Assembly: GCF_021130785.1 (NCBI RefSeq)
Contig: NC_060209.1
Coordinates: forward strand, 21,941,001 to 22,005,000
Length of the DNA: 64,000 bases
Direction: 5' to 3'
Origin: Homalodisca vitripennis
Lineage: Eukaryota; Arthropoda; Insecta; Hemiptera; Cicadellidae
Under the pieces are notes generated by a model. It saw only the letters and a list, made by a program, of their open reading frames with translations, ran no database searches and was not told the origin of the DNA. A program made the position numbers and the translations under genes. How positions within the stretch are numbered: position 1 is the first letter of the stretch; every line of letters starts with the position of its first letter. Of the stretch, positions 35,754 to 48,130 are shown in pieces.

Positions 35754-35830
35754 TACAAAGAATTAAAAGACAAAAACTATAGACAAGAGTGTAAAAATTG
35801 TCTATAGTTTTTGTATTTTAAATCTTTGTA
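35754..35830. repeat. 33-bp near-perfect inverted repeat (hairpin)
   Basis: Arms 35754-35786 and 35798-35830 are complementary at 31 of 33 positions, around an 11-base loop (GAGTGTAAAAA). The inner 17 pairs (ACAAAAACTATAGACAA with its complement) are perfect. Very AT-rich. It could be the remnant of a palindromic MITE, a miRNA-like hairpin or a chance product of slippage. Confidence 0.9.
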
Positions 35831-35884
35831 TAACGTAATGCCAGCTTTTTTGAAGAGGGAAGGGGATTGTTCTACGCCAATAGC

Positions 35885-36005
35885 ATTTCAATTGAGCAAA
35901 CTAAACGGTCCAAAAACACTTATAAATATTGATTGACCTCTCCGGGATTCGAACCCGCGACCTCTTGGTTAGAGAGCCGTACTCTTACCCCTATGCTACA
36001 TCTTG
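35885..36005 (-). mobile_element. tRNA-derived SINE (Val-like head)
   Basis: On the - strand 36005-35934 reads TAGCATAGGGGTAAGAGTAC (D-arm, A box), GCTCTCTAACCAAGAGG (anticodon arm, apparent anticodon AAC) and CGCGGGTTCGAATCCCGG (T-arm with a perfect B box GGTTCGAATCC). The seven bases that should form the 5' acceptor strand do not pair with AGAGGTC on the 3' side, so this is a SINE head and not a tRNA gene. The SINE body probably continues left through AATCAATATTTATAAGTG to about 35885. Confidence 0.65.
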
Positions 36006-36835
36006 TCATGCTTTGAGAATGCTAAGCATAAACACATAAATAACCTGGTATATTTAGTGCCAATATAACACATTCGTTTAGTAATTAGAGTTTTAGTTAA
36101 TCTGGACATGTAGTTCTACTAATACTCAAACTGTAAAAATATGAAGATCTACACCAACCACATTATATTACAGGAAACATGTACTTCATCCACTTTATTT
36201 AAAATATTCACGTCAGGTGCAAAGATCGAGAGGGCATTGAAAGCTTTGATGCGTTGTATCTTAAATTATTTATAAGGTTAACCCACGCAAATTTTCCTTC
36301 GCCTTTATACCTACGCCAATAATTTGTAATATTATTGAGACTTTTAGCCTAATTAATTGATAAAAGGACTTGCTATCCACTCTGCTTGTTAAGTTAACTT
36401 AATTTTCTGTTTCGAACGTAACCGATCTTTGTTCTATTTGCTTTGAACAATATTTCAAAGTATTCTACGTCTATAGCTCTTTGGATTTAATGTACATTTC
36501 CAATTTATTCTATTCCATTATCTTTCTTGTAAACGTCTTTCTTTACGATGATGGTACAGATAGATAATTATCTTTTTCAATATTTTAAAAACTTTAATAG
36601 CACCAGGGTTAGGAAGTCAACAATTGCGAATTTCACAGTGTGTATAAATTTAGGTAAATAATTTATTGGATCAAGAACTAAAAAGAAGAATAATACTTGT
36701 ATTATATCTATTTTCAATCGTAATATAGCTTAATTTTTGAAATATTCGATTCAATCGTTGTCAGTACGTTTTTACACTCAAGATCTCGCTGTTCTTGACT
36801 CCGACGTGTACGCGTATACTGAGGTTAGATTAGGT
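36006..36835. other. AT-rich spacer, nothing recognised
   Basis: No coding signal or repeat border seen. Confidence 0.45.
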
Positions 36836-36836
36836 C

Positions 36837-37085
36837 GGTAGTTAAATAGTAAAATCTAACTAAATATCGAATAGTATAATCGAACTAAATGACCGAATAG
36901 TATAATCGAACTAAATGACCGAATAGTGCAATCGAACTAAATGACCGAATAGCATAACCTATCTAAATACCGAATAGTATAATCGAACTAAATGACCGAA
37001 TAGCATACTCTAACTAAATCACTGAATAATATAATATTAATAAATTAACGAATAGTATAATCAAAATTTTACTATGAATAGTATT
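36837..37085. repeat. 26-bp minisatellite, about nine copies
   Basis: Repeat of CGAATAGTATAATCGAACTA plus AATGAC. The central copies are nearly identical; the outer ones decay (AAATAGTAAAATC at the left, GAATAGTATTAAAA at the right). Confidence 0.93.
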
Positions 37086-39539
37086 AAAAAGTGAAATAAA
37101 TAATATACCACGTTGGTTGGTTACTCCACTCAAAAAAGCACAAAGAAAAAAAAAGACGGTTTATGTAACTTTACAAAGTTGATGCTTCAACCTATTATTA
37201 TCTTCTGTACGTGTTTAACGATGATTACTACACGACTACCTACAAGGAATGTCATGTTCTCAACGTTTGGGGATGTTGTTCCTTTCACCTTAACTGCCTA
37301 ACGCTTTTTTTATTAAGACACTACCAGAGCTTGTTAAATTATAATCTTTACCAGAAGTATGGTACGTATATTACTGAGTGACCTGCCAAGTTTATCAGAA
37401 GTAAATAAAATAAATAATTAGCTCAATAGAGTTATTTTATAAATAAGCACACCATGTTGAGGGTATAACATTGATTTTAGATCATAATCGTAAACAAATT
37501 TTTATTTTCTAATCCTTTTTGAAAAACTTAATACTTGTGTTGCCTATGATTAGTATAAAAGTATAAAAATATGAATATGAGTAAAATGTTGTGCATGTTT
37601 ACAAAGCTCTATTTTGCTCTGCTTAGTCATGCTCACACGTGTTTGATAATATATTTCTGAAAGTACATAGTAATAATCTATGGCACAAGTAAAATAAGGA
37701 AATTAAAAAAACGGATTACTAAAATAAGATTTTATTACTAGCAGCTCTATGTTGCCCATAAAACCTATTTATAAAACTTTTTCAGACACAAGAGTGCTAA
37801 GATATTGTGTGCATTGGGAGAAACAAAACTCAAATTAAAGCTTTAACAGGGTAAAACGAAATAAGCTATTGTACCCAAAACCACTTTGTAGGCCTAAACC
37901 CTCTCAACCTTAGCGCCACCGATTCAGTAATTACTTTCAATGAAGGTGCCTCTGGAAAAGCCAAAGTTTTTGTCAGACGGAGTAGACTAATACCGGGGAA
38001 GTTTGTAATATAAAATTAAAACTTAAAATTAAAAAAGAGGATGGTGATTGTGAGGATTATGTTCTGGGAGGGTTTTAGTGTTTCGTATACCAGTTCTGAC
38101 TTTAAACCATTTTCCCGAAATTGTTATTCTACATGTTAAGGAACAATTTCTTCTTCGGGGAATGAGTCTCACTTTATTGTTTTTATATACACGGTATCCA
38201 TTCGTTGTTGGGTAAAACACTTTTTATGTTATTATCTTAGGAATAAGGCTTATAAAAAGTTTTTTTACTACACATTTTTACAATTTTTGTTTTAAAAAAT
38301 ATGTTTTTCCCTTAAAAGGATTTTTTCCAAATAAACTGTATTATATGATTCCATTCAAAAACATTTATATAAAAATCACCAAAATTTAATTATTATAGTC
38401 AATAGGCTTTAAGAAACGTGTGCTTAAGTGACGTCGGGTATTACCATATAACAATCATTAGACGCATAACCGCAGCATACTCAACTTGACCTATTATTGA
38501 AGTTCTTATGACAAAACACACGTTGTCACACGTGTTGCCGGTCACATATGTGACATTTAGTTTGGGTAAATTGAAGGTGACCGAAAGAGAACATATTAAG
38601 TAAACATATTTTTATGTAGAATATTATTGGTGTTCTCCCTAAGTACGTTTCAGTAATATATCACATGCTTAACCACAAGTTAATATATAAAAAACCATCG
38701 GCTCGTTGAAATTAAATAAAGGTTCGAAGAAAATATTTGATGAAAATTGATTATGTGGGATAACATCGGCCCTTGATGAGATGTGAAATATGTGCTTGAG
38801 CAATGCGAAATGATGAATCGCAAAGATTATGGCAGAGTAATCTTGACTAGAGTTAATTAACTACAGATACGCCTTGACTTATTTTACTTGTCGACCAATT
38901 TCTTTAATAACAGATGTTTTAGGCCATGGGTACGGTACCCGTTTATTATACATTTTTACTAAATCTTTCAGTTTTTGAGTAAATTTCTTGGTTTTGCAAT
39001 TTTATCATATATACCCACATTGATCGAACACGAATAATAAAATAGCATACGTTTCACCTGGAAGTTTCTATTTATAGTTTGGAAGTTTTAACTGTGTAAA
39101 TAATTTGTATTCTTATTGTTTAGACTTTTTAAATTATATTATTAAACGAAATGACGTTTACCCGATTCGGGTTAGAAGAAATAAATACAGCCTGTCCCGG
39201 GTTTGTTGTATTCCTCGGACCCACACATACACACACTCTCTCGCCCTCTGAAGAGTCAATTTGCGGGTTGTTAATTTTTAGAACAATAGCCTCTTTCCCA
39301 GAGAGCGGTGTCAGCGGTGCTGAAGTGCTCTTCAGCTGTCCTCAGCAGCGCCAGCAGTCGTGCTGCACATTACTACACCTACTACAACCCATGGTGTACA
39401 CGCAACTACAAAAACATCAAACCATTCAAGTTTATCCTTTTAGTGAACAATTCAACTTCATTTATCATAAGAGAAAGTATGTCGTGTTCTGTCAGTGTAA
39501 AACAATAGCCAGAAACTCTTTAAATCCTTAATTATATAT
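37086..39539. other. AT-rich spacer with one doubtful frame
   Basis: The frame at 39151-39531 (126 codons) overlaps a GC-richer segment at 39290-39400 that in the other frame reads VLKCSSAVLSSASSRAAHYY. Neither frame has a recognised motif or clean splice sites. I do not call a gene, but this is the only GC-rich spot in the region. Confidence 0.35.
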
Positions 39540-40620
39540 TATATATAATAATAATAATAACATATTTATTTTTACAATAAAGCATTACAAGAATACATAC
39601 TAATTACAATAGTACAAGCTTAGCCTAACTTAAACTAAATGCCAAATCTGACCAGTGCAATACTACCGAAAATACAAATATAACAATGGTATAAAAACAC
39701 ATAAAAAACCTTGAAGAGAAAATAAAGGTGAACATCCAAGGCCAAGCCTGTGTGGAAAGGCAATTTAAATTTAAAAACTTTTAAATAGGCTTAAACGGTA
39801 ACACACTTATAAAACAATTTTATAATGAAAACAAAAGAAAAAATCCCAAATATTAAATAAATATGTTGAAATTTAAATTGCATTACTCATTATTTCGTTT
39901 GTCATTAACAAAGAGCCACTAGGCATACATACAAGGTGTCTTAAAACAATGAATAAAATCGTAATTAAAAATACAAAACAAGTAAGAATACATTGCAAAC
40001 AAGGTTTAAAACATTCATACCATGTTTGTTTACCAATTCAATAAATCTTCCCTTGAAAATAAAAAAAGATTCTAATTAGTTTACAGAAATATAACAATTT
40101 TTACAGCATCTGATTTTCAAAGGAATTTTATTTAATAGATAAGGTGCTAAGTAATTATGAAGCTTTTTAAAAGCAGTACTATTATTGGTCTAGGTATTTA
40201 CTTTTTTGGCATTTCTTAGTTTAGATTTGTATTCATTACTGTAATTGCAGCCCTGACTTCTTAGGAAAAAAAGTGTTAATAACTTTTAGATGTACAAGTG
40301 TCTTAGTGGAAGAACCTTATAGCAATCGAAAAGAGGAAGAGAAGGTTCGTATGGCTTTCTGCCATATGAACCATCATGGCTTGGTAAGATGGCTATTTGG
40401 CTCTAAACCGCAAATACCTCTTCTGAGCTGTGACGAGAGTTTTCAAATTTGAGTAATACGTCCCCCCAGCATACCTACTATGCACTAATGAAAAATATAA
40501 AGTTCTCAATACATGACTGTCACACAAATTTATTAAAAAAGGAACAGTCGAATAGTACTAGTCAATTTTGTTCTTAATTCGTGTAAATGTTGCTTCCAGG
40601 TTAACCCATTATCCCAGAAA
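39540..40620 (-). pseudogene. - strand LINE relic, RT C-terminus to 3' tail
   Basis: Read on the - strand, 40620-40440 gives a broken version of the post-palm region (FLG.W.NLEATF.R then CDSHVLRTLYFSLVHSRYAG). It is followed by a decayed thumb/C-terminal part with HLTKP and S...VLPLRHLYI-like pieces, then FKKLHNYLAPYLLNKIPLKI and the 3' end ATAAATATG(TTA)n at 39570-39541. The (TTA)n tail and the motif order identify a Jockey/CR1/L2-type LINE. Many stops and shifts are present. Confidence 0.7.
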
Positions 40621-42929
40621 ACCCCTAAACACACATATACATATCTACATAAAATAGTTTACATTTTGCATGAAACTTAATTTCCACATATGCAATAATA
40701 AGTTCTATGATCTCAATGTCAAGCGTCAATTCATCATATCACTAAATAGGCTGACTCAATGTCTCTTTTGTTTGTCTGAAGGATATACATTTTCCTTTTC
40801 AGTATGATTACATATCTATCTGCCCACAGGACATGCGCTAAAGATTCTAAATTTTGTATGCATCACAGCAAAACCTCTTACGTGACACGTGGTGAAATGA
40901 TCTCCTACTTTGTTGTAGTCTGTACATATACTGTCGTGATTTATCAACAGCAAACATTCCATACGTACTCTATTTCATATTACAGAAAATTAAGACAAAC
41001 GTTTCCATGCCCTGTAACATTCTTAATTCCGAGCAAATTATGATTAAAGTTAAATCAATTATACATGTAAAGCTTGATAAAAATATTTCTAAAATTGTTT
41101 CGAATTGGATTATAAATAATAAAATTTAGACGTTTAATTATTTACAATCTCCTGAAAATGTCCCAACAGTAGTTTTTGTTTTTATGATTTTCAACTGACC
41201 TTAAATAGAAGTTTCCAAATTACAAAACTACAGCCAATCAAATAAACCGCCATTCATCATCAAGTTTACTTAAGCATTAGAAAATATTGGAAGATTTACA
41301 ATAACTCCCATCAGTACACATTGTTGTTACCTGGTAAATTATTGCGGCAAGCCTTCAACATGTCAACAGAGGTCTAGCAGAAACACAGATACCAAAGACC
41401 ACTGGTTGATATTCTTTGGTCACTGAAGAAGCATCTACTATATATTTTACTTGGATTATTGATTAGTAGAACGCCTATTATAAATGTGCAATCCAAATAT
41501 ACGTAAGAACTTTTATTGATATTTTTATTATTTGATCAATTACTATTAGGTTAAACCATATTTAAATTATTTTTTTAGAAAAAATTCCAAAATTAGGTTT
41601 TTGATTATTTATTTCTAAGGAAACCTATCCATTTGACTTTTATGCTTATGTGTTATAATTTATTTCAAAAGAGATAAAAATTTGACCTAATGTTACGATT
41701 GTATTAGTATTTAGTGTTAAAATAGGATGTATAGGTATGTTTCATGAGTTAAAACCGTCCTTATAAAGCACATAAACATTTTAGAAACTTCTATTCAGTT
41801 TATAAATATTAAAAAAAGGAACTAAAAAATTACCATAGAAAAGTGGATGAAGTAATTCAACCGTGAGAGGAATTGATGGTTCCTCACAGCTAGGTTTCCA
41901 CCTCTGTAAGTAATTTTACCAGGCAAACTCTTCTCTATTACCCTTGGGGACTAGAAGGAAATTTTCCATTACTTGCATGAACTGTCTTTCCCTTGGCACA
42001 CTGCAGCCTTTTGCGGGAAACACTCTTATCTTTAATAAAACTACAAGGTTGAATGTACCAATAATTTAAATTATTTTGTATATAAGTAAATAAAATAATG
42101 CGATCAAACATGTTTATTGAAATTCACAATTATTTATTCACTTTTCCATAATCTTACAGCGATTTCATATTGTCGATTTTATGAGAAGTCGATCCAAACT
42201 GAGGTAAAAATATCTCAGCATATACTAAAAATTTAATTATATTTATTTTAAATAACAAAAATTAAATATATAGTGTGCTCACAGAGTCATTTCACACTTT
42301 TAATTGTTCAATAGGTACAGTTGGTGGAATTTAGCTGTGCTCGTAGGGTCCTAATACTACCCTTTCAACAAATAAACGCTATCTGTGTGGCGGGTTGCGT
42401 TTACGTGCTAGCCGTTGAGATGAAGGTGCAACAATCTCTTTAACGACTTTAAACCACGATTTCGATATTCAGATTAGTATTGACAAATAAGTTATTTTTA
42501 GAAACACGTTAAACGACACTAAACAACTGAAAAACAAGGATAAGTCCTATTATTGCTATTATTTGGCATTTTATTATTATTTAATTCCACAAAAAATCAG
42601 CACTGTCACAAAATAGACTGAATCTAGTGAGTGTGATGAGTTATTCGGGCCAATACGATTCCTGAAAGAAGGGTTTTACCTATGAGTCACAGAAATGTTT
42701 TCGGGACGCAGCGCATAATGCTACCCCGCCACCCTTCCCGCCAATCACCACACACTCAAGGTCACGCGCGCAGCTAAAGTCCTCGAACTGTAACCTATTA
42801 CTGATCGCAGCAGGTCTATGAAACAGATGTAAATTTCAAAAGTTCTTCAAAAGTTTAGTTTTCATTAGTTGAGTTACCCGTTGTTGTCGTATAGTAATTT
42901 GTGGCTAACATGTTTATGAACACATCATC
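40621..42929. other. spacer, probably old repeat material
   Basis: The 3' side of the - strand LINE relic may extend to about 41050 but is not readable. A GC-rich block at 42640-42800 (CCCGCCACCC...GGTCACGCGCGCAG) has no open frame; its CCAATCACCAC motif recurs near 44767. Confidence 0.35.
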
Positions 42930-43405
42930 ATGGCAACTTTGCAAAGAAATATTCCGTGTATTTTGTGTAAACTTACTTTTGGATATCATTGCAAAGTGAG
43001 TATAGTCGAGTGTTGCATGAAAATCCGTGTTACTGTCCCAGAATATGGGATAAGTAGTTTAACGTGATCATGTAGGATTACAGGAGATGAAACCGTCAAA
43101 AATATTCAAAGCAGTTTTGTAAGAAGTCCACAAATGTCTGTTTGGAATCATGAACATGAGGTGGATGTCCCTAAGTCTAAAGTTATAAAGTTTTGAACAA
43201 AATACTTCAATTTAATGGTTAAAAACGTAACATATATCTTTTTTTGGTGACTAATTAAAAACGTATGACTTTGCTGTTTTTATTTTGTATGAAAATAGAC
43301 TGGTTTAAAATTTTATAAACCAAGCTGGTTTTAGTGACGAAGCTACTTTTCATCATCAAGTGTATCGTCATCACGTTCATATATTGAACATTTAAAGCAA
43401 AAAAT
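42930..43405 (+). pseudogene. relic of a mariner/IS630-like DDE transposase
   Basis: ATG 42930 begins MATLQRNIPCIL, resembling the usual MATLQ...C start of one insect transposase family. After a deletion, DETVKNIQSSFVRSP follows near 43088 and continues with helix-turn-helix-like PKSKV (family pattern: E.V.rir..f.rSPrkS...). Near 43330 comes AGFSDEATFHHQVYRHHVHI, which carries the first catalytic Asp (FSDEATFH) and the NRHN.riW-like motif. The rest of the catalytic domain is missing. The copy is internally deleted and full of stops. Confidence 0.65.
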
Positions 43406-43409
43406 CTAA

Positions 43410-45467
43410 GTTACACCAGAATCTAAAAAAAAAAATGTTTGATAAGATTAAATTCACTTGGACGTTTGCAGGCACTTCATATAGTGCTCATGTTGAGCTC
43501 TGATGTACTAAAGTAAAACTCTTGAAATCACTCTTTAATCCTATGTTAACTTCACTCTTGAGCTGTATATAATTTTTCAAATACATTTATTTGAAAGTGT
43601 ACATGACTTTGAGGGCACACTGAATTACTGTCATTCATTTTCTTAATGTAATATACGGCATACAATGAAATATAACCAGAATTAGTTCTGGAGAGACTAT
43701 TGCATGCTCTAATACACTTTAATATTCATTAATTACGTAATTAACTATTATATTATTGATCAAACGGAATGTATGGTTTGCATTTCATTGGATTACCCTT
43801 ATAAGACATTCCAACAGTGGAATGGCGATAAGTCCAACAGCTCGGTAAATAGTAATTTTCATCACACTTGGTTTGTTCTGAACAAAACAAAACCTGACGC
43901 ACAAACCGGAAGGTCCCTCAATCATGTTTGATTGGACGCCAATTATTCATGAGTTACTTCAAGCGTGTTCTGCCGGTCGGATGAATAACGACGTACAACA
44001 GAAGTATTAAATTTTAATACCCAATCCCAACTGGAACCAATTTCATCGCTTTATCCTGTCTTTTGTTTCTTACAAATATGAATGATGACTGCTTGTATTT
44101 TAAAGTCTATTTATTATTGATTTGATATATTATTTGTCGCAACATCGCTTTTCGTGTACGACTAAATGGTTTCGGCCTCCTGTGACATAGTAGGCAAGTG
44201 AATTTAAACGGTCTTAAGTAGGCATTTTTTAACCGAAGTAGGCATCTCGGTCCTATGTAAGTATATTTTTTGACGTGACAACGTCTTAAATTAGGTTGCG
44301 GCTCTTAGTCACTCATGAAAAAGTGTAACGCCCGGTAACGTTACGATGCCCGTCCAGTGGGTCCGCCGCACGGGATCCGCACGGGATAAAGCAGATAACT
44401 GTGGGTCCGCCGCACGGGATAAAGCAGATAACTATGTTTATTCGTGAAAATGTGGAGTGCTTAGATTCGTCATTTACAACAACTACAACAATAAAGGTAA
44501 ATAATTGTACACTGATATTTCATTATCGTAAACTATGATTGATTGATTAATTGTTAGATTGACACAAAAGTTGAGAAACTGAGTTTATAGGTTATGTCGT
44601 ACTATTGACAAATGTTGATAGTGTTAAGTAAATTATTAGTTTAAATCACTCTGCAATCAATCGTAATTCAGTCGATTGAGAAGAAACAGCGCGTATTGCT
44701 AGTCAAACATTTAAAATAACAAATTATAACCTCTAACCTGTCATAACAGTGCGACCCAAACAAACGAACTAAACCGACCAATCACCACGCGCGGAGTTAG
44801 AATTTAACTGTGTTTAGCAAGAAATTCAAATTCCAATTTTAGTAAATGTTTTATTCAACTTTACCATTTACAATAACAAATTTTAATTAATTTCAAATTA
44901 TGTACAATGTTTTAGTAAACAAAATATATTTCTATAGTTAAAATTTGTGCAATTCTTATTTTCATTCAATTCCTTGTTCCTATTGTGCAATTTAATAATA
45001 TTCATATCAATAAATATTCTACCGAGAAAAAGACGTTGTCACGTAAAATCTTCGCCCGTAAAACCGACTTTACAGGCAACCATAATTTTTTTTCTTCGTC
45101 AGAACAACGAGGCAAACTCTACTATGGTACTGGATTATATCTTGGACATGAAATATATGACAAGTACTGGAAATATACGCTTTTTGACCAAAGTAAGTTT
45201 CCGAGACCTGTGTGATCTGAGATTTGTGTTTTCTTGATCGGGATTACAAGGCAGATTCAGCTGTAACGGTATGTATATAATTAATTAGAACCAGAAATGC
45301 TCCAACACGTGCCAAACATGATATAATAATTAAGTTAAACTCTGATACCATTTACCATGAACTTAATAATATCTACCTGATGTATGCCTACTTGCGTTTT
45401 AAAATGTTTGTAGGACTCCCATCATATTACATCATAATTGCTTTTTATAAGGCCTTCGGTTATAAAA
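43410..45467. other. spacer with a short GC-rich duplication
   Basis: AT-rich with no coding signal. At 44357-44400 and 44401-44433 the phrase GTGGGTCCGCCGCACGGGAT...AAAGCAGATAACT occurs twice in tandem; the first copy has an additional 11-base CCGCACGGGAT duplication. The frames at 44947-45237 are unsupported. Confidence 0.4.
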
Positions 45468-45500
45468 ATTGCGTGCGAAGCCGCGGGTAACAGCTAGTAC
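45468..45500 (+). mobile_element. Helitron-like 3' terminus
   Basis: GCGTGCGAAGCCGCGGGTAA followed by CAGCTAG|T. A GC-rich end with CTAG before T fits a Helitron CTRR terminus. A very similar end, in opposite orientation, occurs at 48131. The body to the left has not been delimited. An RTE-like or other origin is not excluded. Confidence 0.4.
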
Positions 45501-45504
45501 AAGT

Positions 45505-46057
45505 ATGTAATGACGTTTATGAGGTGTAAAAGCAACGGCTAACTCGACATCGAATCTATATTCGAGATGTTTCAGACTCCGAAAGTGTGTTCCATATAGA
45601 GTGAAGTGGCAATTCAGAGCGCTTCGGTTTCAGACCGGAGATTGTGGATACAGTTCATCGCTGGATGGGAAATGGCAATGTCCCAAAACAACGCAGAATT
45701 GTTTTGAAGTTTGTCTCTTCAATGCAATACTTGGGAATTTCTAAAAGTACAAGTCGTCTCTGCGTTACGAATCTTGTCTTAAATAAATAAGCCAATAAAT
45801 TATTAAAATGTTTTAAAATGTCACTTAACCAGATTTGTTTTACATTCATTATCCATTACCATAGAATATTACTAAACGCTTGATTTAATTTTAGCCAAGT
45901 AACATTACAGCTGCAACTAACCAAATCAATTTTATCTACGTAATTCCGATTCAATCCTATGTTATAGATTTTTTAATGACAGATCTTCATTTCCACATCC
46001 TCATAGTACTGTTGGACATACACCGATTTCATTACCGACACATCTGTGTTAAATGAA
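45505..46057. other. spacer, nothing recognised
   Basis: A - strand 64-codon frame at 45655-45849 has no recognised motif. Confidence 0.4.
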
Positions 46058-46769
46058 GAGGGTGCCAATGAAGTTTTAGGACGACTTCATAACTTTTAAA
46101 CGACAAGAGATTTTGTCGTTTTTGGTTGTCACAACCAAATTTGGCATACTCTTACGTGTAGGCTACTTTTCCGTTCACATGGTGATCGGATGTGATCTTT
46201 GGAAGGACAGCCCGTCGAGGTTAAAAATATCTTTAATGAGCCCATGTTGAGTTGTACATCAATTTAAAGGTATTGTTAAATTAAAATCAAGGCCGCAAAC
46301 CGAACTCCAAAACGTTGATTCAGTTGGAAGTAATTACTGTTTAAAGGTGTTTAATTGTTTAATACATGCCAAATGACCGGGGCCGAACATTTTGAACACC
46401 TACTTTGAAATTAATTCACTCAAATAAGTATTACCTTCAACTTGTAACAGGTACAGTATTAGTTCTTTCTTGTGTACAATGTATTAAACATTTTTAAAAC
46501 TTAAAGATCAGTTTCTTCCGATTGGAGCAACCTTTTGTAATCTGGTTTGCGGCATTTTTCAGTTCAGTACAGTTTTGAAATGATGTACAACTCAACGTAG
46601 GCTGCCATGAAAGAATTTCATCTTACTCCCGACGAGCTGTCCCCCAAAGTTGACATCCGATCACCATGTACCCAGAAAAGGAGTTTACTATTACCGTTAA
46701 CGCCATGCCAATTTTGTTGTTAAACATCTTGTCGTTTTGAAGTCGTCCTAAGACTCCATTGTCACCATG
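46058..46769. mobile_element. foldback element, about 712 bp, imperfect palindrome
   Basis: The left arm runs from GAGGGTGCCAATG through TTAGGACGACTTCA, AACGACAAGA, CATGGTGATCGGATGT, GTTGAGTTGTACATCA and GCCGCAAACC toward the centre near 46410. The right arm, read on the - strand from CATGGTGACAATGG, repeats each of these in the same order. A shared GTTTAATACAT motif near both inner ends shows that the palindrome reaches almost to the middle. Non-coding. The outer tip resembles the CAGRGTG tips at 21332 and 25612, although a TA duplication is visible on the right side only. Confidence 0.88.
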
Positions 46770-46771
46770 TA

Positions 46772-48130
46772 TAAGTAAACTGCCTTTGTTAAAGACCTTT
46801 ATAGCAACAGAAAATGTGTTTTATGAAGTGTGCTTGATGGCAACTCTGCATGAAGTCATCGTTAACCAAGAGCTAGTCAGTGAGAAGGGGTGGTGTGTTA
46901 ATGTGAACACATCATCGTCCTTAAAACCAATTTTAGTTTCCCGGTTTTCTGAGTAGAATGTAATCACGCTGTTGGGGATGTTTCTGAATTTCCAACAGTA
47001 ACTATGGTTCTGCTTCAGACCCAATATTCTCGTCACCGATGAATTAGTTCCAGATCTCGGATGTCTGGATGATATAAAAACTTGTTTATTAAGGAAGTAC
47101 TAGGGCTAACATAATATTGAATTACTTTTAATGACAACAGCAAAATGTTTTTCCTGTTTTAGGTCGCGTGGTAAGGAAAAATTGTTTCCCATAAAATGGA
47201 AAGGTTTATATAGTCGGTGTTTCTCTCATATCAAGCACAGAGTGTATGAACCCACCTTTCAGTAAGGATCAAGTTTCCACTCTGATTTATGGTTTTTTTT
47301 GTAACTCGCACCTAACCGCAGTATAATATTCTACTCAAGTTTTTATTTCCCAGATGTGCTGCTTCCATCATTTTCCAATTTTTACATTGGCATGGTAGAA
47401 TTTCATCCTGAATAAGACAATAGATGCAAGTTTGGGAAACGTTCTGTTCAGTTCTTGAAGCACGTTATGCCGTAAAATATCCGTAATACTTGCATCCTTG
47501 CAAATCATCTATCGCACTTGATTATCTTCAGACCAATAATTGGCGATTCCGATAGAAACAGATTGACAATGCTAGATCCAATCAGCAGGTTAATTGACTG
47601 TCTACTCGGAATGTAATCAGCTGTACTGACGGATGTCCATCACTCCATCCGATAACACACAATATCCTTGGCAGAACGAGTTCGTATTCAGGCCTTAGGT
47701 GTTTGCCGCTAACGCATGATTGCAAAATAATTGCATTCTGTTTCGAGGACTGTTTGAGAATCCCAAAAACTAACAAAGACCTGAAATATGTATCCTTTGA
47801 ATGTTGCAAAGAACGTACAATGATCAAAACTATTCACTCAGATTTATTTTCTTCACATATAAATGTACCTTTTTATTAAAATCAAAACGGCGGCGTTAAA
47901 ATCAAGGATATTTATGAGCTGTAATTGACAATATTAGAAAGTTTTCTTTTTTGTAAGACATATGTACAACAAATAATATTACAGTTACGACAGGTTATTT
48001 CCGTCGACGAACTCATGTTTGAAATTTTACATAATGTATGTATCCGAAACCTACAAAGAATCATAATATGTACGTTCATGTTTAGTTTCATCAAAATCAT
48101 ATTTACTATAAATCCATTCAATATTTATTA
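46772..48130. other. spacer, nothing recognised
   Basis: Several 60-80 codon frames on both strands lack motifs or splice context. Confidence 0.4.

Noticed and set aside
35934..36005. Functional tRNA-Val(AAC) gene on the - strand
   Set aside because: D, anticodon and T arms are good, but the 5' acceptor strand does not pair with AGAGGTC; a SINE head explains it better.
36837..37085. CRISPR-like array
   Set aside because: Units are head-to-tail without spacers and the genome is eukaryotic.
39151..39531. 126-codon + frame near a GC-rich patch
   Set aside because: No recognised domain; overlapping frame looks equally plausible, so no reading frame is favoured.
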